From positions 67,051 to 105,943 of the forward strand of contig JAKPTF010000061.1 of assembly GCA_029571225.1 (NCBI GenBank): a stretch of 38,893 nucleotides of DNA, in the 5' to 3' direction. Shown piece by piece: positions 32,983-38,893 of the stretch. A program made the translations under genes and the position numbers. The notes below the pieces were generated by a model, which did not search any database, was not told the DNA's origin, and saw only the letters and a program-made list of their open reading frames with translations. The stretch comes from Candidatus Omnitrophota bacterium (GTDB lineage: Bacteria > Omnitrophota > Gorgyraeia > Gygaellales > Profunditerraquicolaceae). Position 1 is the stretch's first letter; each line of letters begins with the position of its first letter.

Positions 32983-33332
32983 GTGTTTTTCGTAATTTTA
33001 TTTTCGTTTTTCGAAAATTCAATACCAATAAATAAAGCAGCCCTGATCACGTTAAGTAATCAGGGCTAAGGGCTATCTCAATTGCCTATGAGATAGTAAT
33101 TAATGGGGTCGCACTCATGACCCACAGAGTAACCCACTATCTAAATACAGCATTTTTATTATAGCCAAAATACAGCTATTAGCAATATAATTCGGCCTTT
33201 AGATAGTCCTTTACTCTATGCAAAAATGTCCGTTTTGTCCGCTATTTCGTGTCCGCAAATACCGTAACTATATGAAAAATAAATAGTTGAAGCATGTCCG
33301 TTATCTCCCCACGGACATTTGATAATAAATTG
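32983..33332. other. 350-nt structured non-coding stretch
   Basis: No gene found. It contains four hairpins: AGCCCTGAT/ATCAGGGCT (33039-33067), CTATCTCA/TGAGATAG (33073-33096), GGGTC/GACCC (33106-33123), and a long-range ACTATCTAAA/TTTAGATAGT (33136-33145 with 33198-33207). GTCCG occurs in four short repeats from 33228. The last hairpin (33294-33318) is listed apart. This may hold a small RNA, the end of the beta-CASP operon transcript, or mobile-element remnants. Confidence 0.55.
33294..33318. repeat. GGAGATAA hairpin after the beta-CASP gene
   Basis: ATGTCCGT, nine-base loop, ACGGACAT: perfect 8-bp stem 15 nt after the stop of the beta-CASP gene. Its loop on the minus strand reads GGGGAGATA. 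No U-run. Confidence 0.6.
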
Positions 33333-34631
33333 CTACAGATTAACACGCTCCCTGTCTGAGCAAATCCTGACTTTGTCTAAGAAATGCTCCCGGAATTTAT
33401 CAGGAGAAAACGTATGAATAGGAATTATTGTCCCCGGATTAAGCGCTTCGGCAAACTTCTTAAGATCTCTAACGTTAGCATGACCACTTGTATGAACATG
33501 GATAATCTGCACATTATTTTTAGCCCAAAAAACACGTAATTCTTCGTCGTCTTCTAAGTACCCCTTCCACATTGAATAGATTAAAGAAGTATTTGAAAGG
33601 TTTTTGTCTGCATCAAATTTATTTCTAAGGGCGAATGTATCTTTAATTAAATACCGCCCCTTATCTTTTATAATATCATCATACTTAACTTCTGATTTCT
33701 CAAACCTACCAAGTATTGAATCTTTCTGAAGGAGCTTAGTATGCCGACTGTCTGTAAATAATACTTTCATATTATTACCCCAGTCATGCTGGGGGATAGC
33801 AAAAGAAACAGACTTTATTGATTCAAGAATAAGCGCGGTGTAGGGATCAATAACAAAAGTACGATTTGTCTTCTTACAAGCTCTATAGATGGAAACGATC
33901 CGATCTATGTTCTGAGATGAAGTGGCAATAAAATAAAGCTTTTCTTTATTGTTAAGCAACTCAACTAGACCTAACTCAACCGCTTCTTCAGTATCGTAAT
34001 CGCCATCCGTTTCTTCAATATGCGACCCCTCCAATAGAAGATAATCTATATTCTCAGGAGGTTCCTTTATTATCTTATCGAAAACTATGTGTTTTCGGCC
34101 GTGGCCCCGGAAATCACCCGAATAAAATAAGCGCGTGCCATCTGCTTCAATCAAAAAAGCAAGAGCATCAAAACCTGAGTGGTCTACTAAATAAGGTGTA
34201 ATAGTAAAATCTGCAATGTTGAAAAGTTTCCAAGGAGTTACCAATTCGATTTTCTCAAAATCAAATGCAGCCTCATTAAAATAATAAGATAGCTCTACTA
34301 GCTTGTGACAACCTTTGCTCATGTATAATGGTAGGGCAGGATTTACAAAATGAAGCAGTCCGAAATGATCCAGGTGCGGATGAGAGATAAGCAAAGCGTC
34401 AGGAGATTTCTTGCTATCATCAAATCTGTACATGCCAGAAACGCTTGGCAGGATATTTTTCTCTATTAACTGAGGGCCGCTTAACTTACGGTAAGGTCTG
34501 AAATCAAACTGTTCGCCCCGCTCGTCTACAAGCGGCATGCCTATGTCTAATACGATACGGCCATTTTTAGATTCTAACTCTATACATGAACCGCCAATTT
34601 CGTGCGTTCCGCGATGAATTATGAGTTGCAT
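33333..34631 (-). CDS. Beta-CASP metallo-beta-lactamase hydrolase (RNase J-like)
   Basis: 432 residues. MBL motifs in order: HPHLDH (84-89), His in VDHS (about 151), SGDFRGHG (Asp about 173), then beta-CASP motif A around Glu201, motif B HTSGHA (about 380-385) and motif C PIHTF (about 404-408). This is the metal centre and fold of nucleases such as RNase J and CPSF-73. It lacks the extra C-terminal domain of RNase J1 (about 555 aa). Likely an RNA or DNA processing enzyme; other beta-CASP relatives act on lipids or small molecules. It overlaps the PD-(D/E)XK gene by 13 nt, so the two proteins are coupled. Confidence 0.88.
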   Translation of the reverse strand: MQLIIHRGTHEIGGSCIELESKNGRIVLDIGMPLVDERGEQFDFRPYRKLSGPQLIEKNILPSVSGMYRFDDSKKSPDALLISHPHLDHFGLLHFVNPALPLYMSKGCHKLVELSYYFNEAAFDFEKIELVTPWKLFNIADFTITPYLVDHSGFDALAFLIEADGTRLFYSGDFRGHGRKHIVFDKIIKEPPENIDYLLLEGSHIEETDGDYDTEEAVELGLVELLNNKEKLYFIATSSQNIDRIVSIYRACKKTNRTFVIDPYTALILESIKSVSFAIPQHDWGNNMKVLFTDSRHTKLLQKDSILGRFEKSEVKYDDIIKDKGRYLIKDTFALRNKFDADKNLSNTSLIYSMWKGYLEDDEELRVFWAKNNVQIIHVHTSGHANVRDLKKFAEALNPGTIIPIHTFSPDKFREHFLDKVRICSDRERVNL

Positions 34632-35569
34632 GTTTTATACCTATCTAAAAACGTACCTGCTTCATTGTGAGTAAAGAAAAAGGTGCTGTCCAGGACATTC
34701 GTCTTTAGGAACAGTTTAGTTGTATATTCATTTCCCATCTTAGCCCAATCACGGAGAGCCCTGCCAAGCAATCCATTGGCCTTTAGGTCGCTTTTTATAT
34801 TGTAATTATCTAGTATTGCAATGCCCTCGATATCTTTCTTTGAAATTTCATGTTTTTGAGCCATTACACAATCAATTGACTTTAGGAGCCCCAAATCGAC
34901 TTTTTGCTTCAAAACTGCTGAATATGTTTGAACAAAATCATCGTATTTTTCATAAACGAGATCGATGTATCTTCTAAGCTGGCGGGTAAAGACATCCTCT
35001 ATCTCTTTATTATTTTTGTTCTTTAATTCAATCACCGCAAAAGTAAACTTTCCACTCGAAAGCCTCTTAAGCCCTAAAAGGTCTATTCTGCCCTTTCCGC
35101 TCCGAGGATAAACAACTTGCCTATCAATAATCAAGATACCGTTTCTACCGATTGCCCGATTATCGATGAAATGGTTGACTTCACTAACACCTTCAGAAAT
35201 ATTTCCTCCTTTATGGCGTACTATCTGGGCTATCGCCGCGCCCATGATATCTTCAAACCAATCATAATTCTTTATATCGTTAAAACAAATCTGCCACTTA
35301 CCTTTACCGTACGACTTAACAATATTCTTTGGCGCCTTAACAAGTAGTTTCTCGGGGTTGAATTCCTTGGAAGCAATAAGATAATATCCATCCTCCCGTT
35401 TTTTAACTTCAATCGTATGCCCTAAGAAGTAAAGATCCAAGAAGTTCCTTCTAATCTCCACCATGAAAGACTTCCGATGTTTTCGCTCGAAATCTAGAAT
35501 ATAATGCAGAGACTTATTCTTATCCTTTAATTGATCAAAGAAGTCTTCTTCTAGCCTACGGAAAATCAT
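34619..35569 (-). CDS. PD-(D/E)XK superfamily nuclease
   Basis: 316 residues. Catalytic core: SGKGRIDLLGL (Asp about 163) and FTFAVIELKNKN (Glu 181, Lys 183), followed by RQLRRYIDLV, which fits the Q...Y helix of many PD-(D/E)XK enzymes. This resembles NucS/DUF91 or Shedu (DUF4263) cores, though I cannot assign a family. An N-terminal part of about 100 residues is probably DNA/RNA or target binding. The C-terminus is helical. It starts one nt after the HAD gene stop and overlaps the beta-CASP gene. Confidence 0.75.
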   Translation of the reverse strand: MIFRRLEEDFFDQLKDKNKSLHYILDFERKHRKSFMVEIRRNFLDLYFLGHTIEVKKREDGYYLIASKEFNPEKLLVKAPKNIVKSYGKGKWQICFNDIKNYDWFEDIMGAAIAQIVRHKGGNISEGVSEVNHFIDNRAIGRNGILIIDRQVVYPRSGKGRIDLLGLKRLSSGKFTFAVIELKNKNNKEIEDVFTRQLRRYIDLVYEKYDDFVQTYSAVLKQKVDLGLLKSIDCVMAQKHEISKKDIEGIAILDNYNIKSDLKANGLLGRALRDWAKMGNEYTTKLFLKTNVLDSTFFFTHNEAGTFLDRYKTCNS

Positions 35570-35570
35570 C

Positions 35571-35990
35571 TCACACCCTCCCCTTAGCCCGCGCTAATCT
35601 TCCCGGCAGAACGGGATTCTTAATCTCTTTCATAATCCGTTTCCAGTTGCACCCATTGATAGCTCGGTCATCGATATAAACATGCGCAACAAACTTTTCC
35701 ATTTCCAAATGATGGAATGGAAACCCGTGTTCCTTGAGCCATTTCGTGGTCATAGCTTTACTTCCAAAATTCCGACAGGTATAAAAAACAATGGTATGCC
35801 CTTCTCTGTGCAAGCGCTTTACTGCCTCTAAGGCTCCCTTTATTGGCTTCGCCTTAAGAATTTCATTAGGGTTACTTGCTACTCGCCTAAAATCAACACC
35901 TGAAGAATCAGCTATTGTCCCATCAATATCAATAGCTATGGTCAATTTCTTACCTAAGAAAAACCCATTAAGTTCTTTTAATTTCTTCAT
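35571..35990 (-). CDS. HAD family phosphatase
   Basis: 139 residues. Motif I AIDIDGTIADSS (nucleophile Asp 21, second Asp 23), motif II FYTCRN (Thr 71), a Lys in motif III (SKAMTTKW region), and motif IV YIDDRAING (Asp 107-108). It is short with only a small cap, like polynucleotide-kinase-type 3'-phosphatases or BT0820-type hydrolases. In this operon a phosphatase acting on nucleic acid ends or nucleotides is attractive but unproven. The intergenic gap to the next gene is nil. Confidence 0.82.
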   Translation of the reverse strand: MKKLKELNGFFLGKKLTIAIDIDGTIADSSGVDFRRVASNPNEILKAKPIKGALEAVKRLHREGHTIVFYTCRNFGSKAMTTKWLKEHGFPFHHLEMEKFVAHVYIDDRAINGCNWKRIMKEIKNPVLPGRLARAKGRV

Positions 35991-36005
35991 AAAATTTGAT
36001 GAAAA

Positions 36006-38738
36006 TTACCGCTTAAGCAAAATCCGCTGTTTTGACTTACTTGGCAGCTGATCATAAAAATCCTTTATCTTAGAATATTCCTCTTTGGGAAGCTCCATCC
36101 TTTTATATCGCGCAGTCTCTTTGACAATTATTTCACCCTTCCCCTTAGTATATTCTCTTTTCATATTGAAAAAACCTATGTCTAAATCTAAATTCTCCGG
36201 CAAATAGCTTATTTTGTATTTAGGAGGTATTACATAAGTGGTTATTTCTTCGTCATAGGAGTTCGCAGGAAAAAAGATTGGATTTTTTCGTTCATTTTCT
36301 AAGAAATCAGTATCTCTGCCATATCCAGCGACATCAATAATAATCATTCCATCAGTTATTTGATAAACACCACTTCTCTTAATCTTGCTTCTTGCCTTGA
36401 TACTCCCGTACTTCTGATCTAATCCTTCTATGTGACATTCTAAAACCTCTCCTCCGGAGGCCAAATATTGACCCAGGGATTGATAGAATTTATCCTTATC
36501 CTCTTTGCTCATTGCATTGATTTTGCGCCTCTGTTCTATAGATGAATCCAAATCCCAAAGCATCTCTGTTTCAACAACAGCAGATCCATCCTGACCCATA
36601 GTTATCTTTGTTTCTGATTTTGTATATCCTCTCTTTTCATCAAATATCGGCAATCGCATAAACCTACCGCCATTGTCCGTAATAACAAAAGTATATGCTC
36701 CTTGATAATTTAACGGATATTGACCGATATCGTAACCATCCAGAAGCGGATCAATAAAGAAATCGCCGTCTTTCTTATCCTCTACTAGAAGAATTACGTG
36801 ATCAAAAACTGATGGGATTGGAAGGTCATTTTGAGGATCATTTATAGAGAATTCCATATTGAAAAGTGTCATATAGGCTTTTATACCAACCGCCTGCAAC
36901 ATAGTCTTGCAAAGCAGGGAAAGGTCCTTACAATCACCATACTTATTTTGGAATACCTCAACAGTTGAATGCGGCTCGAGCGAATTATCCCCAAAAGACA
37001 TAGAGACATACCTAAAGTTGCGCTGAATAAATTCAAGGATATCTTTCACCTTACCCCTAGTATCCTGACTATTTTTTGTGACGTCTAGCGCTTCATTTCT
37101 AATTGGGTCGCTCAATATAGAATTTTTGTCTACAAGTGCATTAAACCACTTAGCTATGTCATCCCAATCTTTAATAGAAGAAAACTCAACAGCATTAGAA
37201 TCAGATGCTGGTGGCGGAAGATAGTTTTCCCGCTCCTTCCTACCCTCCACGTTCTTCAAATTCCATACATAGGTTATCGTATTTTCACTTTCTATAATTT
37301 TTGGAGAATAAGAAAGCTGAAACTCTTTGTAGCGGATGCCCAGATTCTTAGGAAACGTCATCGAAAAGCTAAATTTTTTAACTGGGCCGGGGAAATTAAA
37401 ATCAAAATAATACCAGAAAGCATTTTTAATAGGCAGCCCCTTCGATACTATTGTAGCTTGATGCTCGACAATAGAACCAACATTAACTTCAGGTAGTGTT
37501 AGAACCTTCACCATAGAATCTGAATACATGGCATAGTTTTCGTTCACGTTAAGGTCTTGCGCCTTTGAATACAGATGTTCTTTACCATCCGGAGTAATGG
37601 TGCAGGCGCGCAATTCAGTAATTTTCTCCCTGCCGTCCTCATAGAAGATCGGAACCTCTCCTAATGAATCCTTCGCGTCCTCTTTAAGGACTTTTATCTT
37701 TTTATGTATCTTGGTAGTATAAGACCAGTCACTATCGACTTTCACAACTATATCGTAAAGAAGCGCGATTGAGCTTTCATCCTTATACTTCTCCTCAAAA
37801 CTGCGTACCTCTTCTTTGTCAGAACTAGAAAGCCCAGGGATTATGCCAAGATTTTGATTTGTTATTTCATTTATGTGATCTTCAATTTCCTCGACTTTCT
37901 CGTAATTGTTTAACTCTCTATTTATATCCTGAGCTTTTTTGTAGCGGTCAACTGCTATGTCGTTTTGTTTATTTGTAAGCGCTATTTCAGCCAATAAACA
38001 CTGGTTCTCAGCTATACCCACCTTCCCATCAAGATCTTTATATATATCTAGGCTTTTCTTATAATATTCTTCAGCTTTTTCTAAATCTCTGGATGCATCA
38101 AAAACTTTACCGATAGCTAAATAATTGCCAGCGAGATTATATTTATGGTTATATATGTAGATTTTTGACTGATTAATTTTTGCTGATTTAAAGAAATTAT
38201 CATTGGCCTCCTTACATAGTTTCTTATGATAGTACCAATTGCCTAGAGCATTATAAGCCCTGGCTATATTCATATCGTTCTTATCTTTAAGGGCAATCTC
38301 CAAGGACTTGTTGTAATAATAAAGCTCCTTATCGTGATCGTCCTTAAACTTATAGATTCTGCCTATATTGATAAGAGCCCAAGCTAGACTTGATGCGTCA
38401 TTGCTGTTATAGGCAATTCTCTCCCATAGCTTATACTGCTTTAAAGCTTTATCTATATCCCCAATCATTTCATAAGCGTTACCCAGCCTCCTATAAGCAT
38501 CAACATATTTGGGATCAACAGACAAAGTCTTATTACATAAATCTATGACCTCTTTGTATTTCCCCTGTAAGTAAGGATCCCAGCTTTTAGAGAAAAGTTC
38601 ATATGCATCCGGATGAGGCAAAACGATTTTATGATTTGAGGCTGCCACTTTGATTGGGCTGTGTTGATAAAAAAAGACTCCAGAGGCGCCCAAAATTAAG
38701 ATAAATGCACCAAAAATTATAGTTTGTCTATTCTTCAT
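36006..38738 (-). CDS. TPR - DUF3857 - transglutaminase - DUF3858 protein
   Basis: 910 residues. An N-terminal membrane anchor (about 7-25), six or more TPR repeats (about 45-300), DUF3857 (about 330-520), transglutaminase-like core with YGDCKDLSLLCK (Cys), FDHVILL (His) and FIDPLLDG (Asp), and a beta-rich DUF3858 end. Such proteins are common in Bacteroidetes and related groups; substrates are unknown. AT-rich like its neighbours. The ATG at 38738 has no ribosome site. A TATACT lies 12 nt upstream and may come from the IS end. It is first in the operon, 15 nt before the HAD gene. Confidence 0.85.
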   Translation of the reverse strand: MKNRQTIIFGAFILILGASGVFFYQHSPIKVAASNHKIVLPHPDAYELFSKSWDPYLQGKYKEVIDLCNKTLSVDPKYVDAYRRLGNAYEMIGDIDKALKQYKLWERIAYNSNDASSLAWALINIGRIYKFKDDHDKELYYYNKSLEIALKDKNDMNIARAYNALGNWYYHKKLCKEANDNFFKSAKINQSKIYIYNHKYNLAGNYLAIGKVFDASRDLEKAEEYYKKSLDIYKDLDGKVGIAENQCLLAEIALTNKQNDIAVDRYKKAQDINRELNNYEKVEEIEDHINEITNQNLGIIPGLSSSDKEEVRSFEEKYKDESSIALLYDIVVKVDSDWSYTTKIHKKIKVLKEDAKDSLGEVPIFYEDGREKITELRACTITPDGKEHLYSKAQDLNVNENYAMYSDSMVKVLTLPEVNVGSIVEHQATIVSKGLPIKNAFWYYFDFNFPGPVKKFSFSMTFPKNLGIRYKEFQLSYSPKIIESENTITYVWNLKNVEGRKERENYLPPPASDSNAVEFSSIKDWDDIAKWFNALVDKNSILSDPIRNEALDVTKNSQDTRGKVKDILEFIQRNFRYVSMSFGDNSLEPHSTVEVFQNKYGDCKDLSLLCKTMLQAVGIKAYMTLFNMEFSINDPQNDLPIPSVFDHVILLVEDKKDGDFFIDPLLDGYDIGQYPLNYQGAYTFVITDNGGRFMRLPIFDEKRGYTKSETKITMGQDGSAVVETEMLWDLDSSIEQRRKINAMSKEDKDKFYQSLGQYLASGGEVLECHIEGLDQKYGSIKARSKIKRSGVYQITDGMIIIDVAGYGRDTDFLENERKNPIFFPANSYDEEITTYVIPPKYKISYLPENLDLDIGFFNMKREYTKGKGEIIVKETARYKRMELPKEEYSKIKDFYDQLPSKSKQRILLKR

Positions 38739-38756
38739 TTTTATAGTAGGAGTATA

Positions 38757-38893
38757 CTGACCCCTATTAACAAAGCAGGGTTTTTAAGTTAGAATATGGC
38801 TTATGGGGCATATCCCCAGGAAGGAGCTCATATTCTATGGAAAAACGTAAATGGACCAGCCAAGAGAAATTCAGAATCGTCATTGAAGGCCTA
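38757..38893 (+). mobile_element. IS3-like insertion sequence, left end (cut by window edge)
   Basis: The sequence TGACCCCTATTAACAAAGCA is a likely left terminal repeat (TG start, typical of IS3 members of the IS150/IS2 type). The transposase frame follows about 80 nt later. The other end, target duplication and OrfB lie outside. The element begins only about 20 nt from the TPR-transglutaminase start. Confidence 0.6.
38837..38893 (+). CDS. IS3 family transposase OrfA, N-terminal part
   Basis: 19 codons: MEKRKWTSQEKFRIVIEGL, the start of a helix-turn-helix transposase OrfA (family pattern M.RR.W..EEK..IV.EGL). It follows GGAAGGAGCTC. The rest lies beyond the window. It is the only plus-strand gene I accept. 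Confidence 0.78.
   Translation, partial: MEKRKWTSQEKFRIVIEGL

Noticed and set aside
32983-33332. tRNA or CRISPR array in the gene-free stretch
   Set aside because: The hairpins do not build a cloverleaf, and the short GTCCG units are not equally spaced repeats.
38741-38760. Promoter of the TPR-transglutaminase operon as a confirmed feature
   Set aside because: TATACT is seen but no -35 box at proper distance; it overlaps the likely IS end, so it is mentioned only as a finding.

Overview
The window looks like a fragment of chromosome from an uncultured Gram-negative bacterium. Outer-membrane signs are a MipA/OmpV-like barrel, a second predicted barrel, lipoproteins with lipobox cysteines, a patatin and AsmA/DUF748 families. 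The gene mix (archaeal-type Thi4, DUF3857/transglutaminase-TPR protein, CFI-box surface protein, GPH symporter, short pyruvate kinases) is what I would expect of Omnitrophota or another PVC or deltaproteobacterial lineage, but no rRNA or ribosomal marker is present, so the phylum is an inference. All genes I accept are on the minus strand, except an IS3-like transposase cut by the right edge. I found no tRNA, rRNA, CRISPR array or prophage.

Layout, low to high coordinate (transcription runs right to left). 1-2.9 kb: a response regulator cut by the window edge, a histidine-kinase tail remnant, a DUF748 protein and a ZIP metal transporter. 2.9-3.9 kb: Thi4 thiazole synthase behind a TPP riboswitch and terminator. 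3.9-7.4 kb: a double-PAS protein and a large secreted CFI-box protein. 7.4-11.7 kb: YeeE/YedE pair, patatin lipoprotein, radical SAM protein, TPR lipoprotein, DUF3795 protein. 11.8-14.3 kb: a Fur-headed cluster (Fur, His/Cys-rich membrane protein, MscS channel, small ferritin-like protein) with a palindromic operator. 14.3-16.6 kb: AlkD, YjbQ, SagB-like nitroreductase, DUF2284. 16.7-21.6 kb: short pyruvate kinase, nitroreductase, GPH transporter, membrane glycosyltransferase. 21.6-22.2 kb: a toxin-antitoxin pair with a disrupted toxin. 22.3-27.7 kb: envelope proteins, a TIR-like protein, Rnk, a double receiver and an OmpR-type two-component system. 27.9-32.4 kb: two small proteins, then a tight five-gene operon (HerA-like ATPase, C_GCAxxG_C_C protein, MipA, membrane protein, second short pyruvate kinase).

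From about 32.6 kb the sequence becomes clearly AT-rich. It holds a MerR/HspR-like regulator, a structured non-coding stretch, and a compact operon: TPR-transglutaminase, HAD phosphatase, PD-(D/E)XK nuclease, beta-CASP (RNase J-like) hydrolase. An IS3-type element starts right behind that operon. The three nucleic-acid-type enzymes, tightly packed and flanked by an IS, are my best candidate for an undescribed system, perhaps defence or RNA/DNA end processing.

Regulation stands out. Several genes have a good -10 box only 5-8 nt before the ATG and no Shine-Dalgarno site (predicted leaderless mRNAs). Three other genes have a terminator-like hairpin plus U-tract between promoter and start codon. 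Four intergenic hairpins share a GGAGATRA core.
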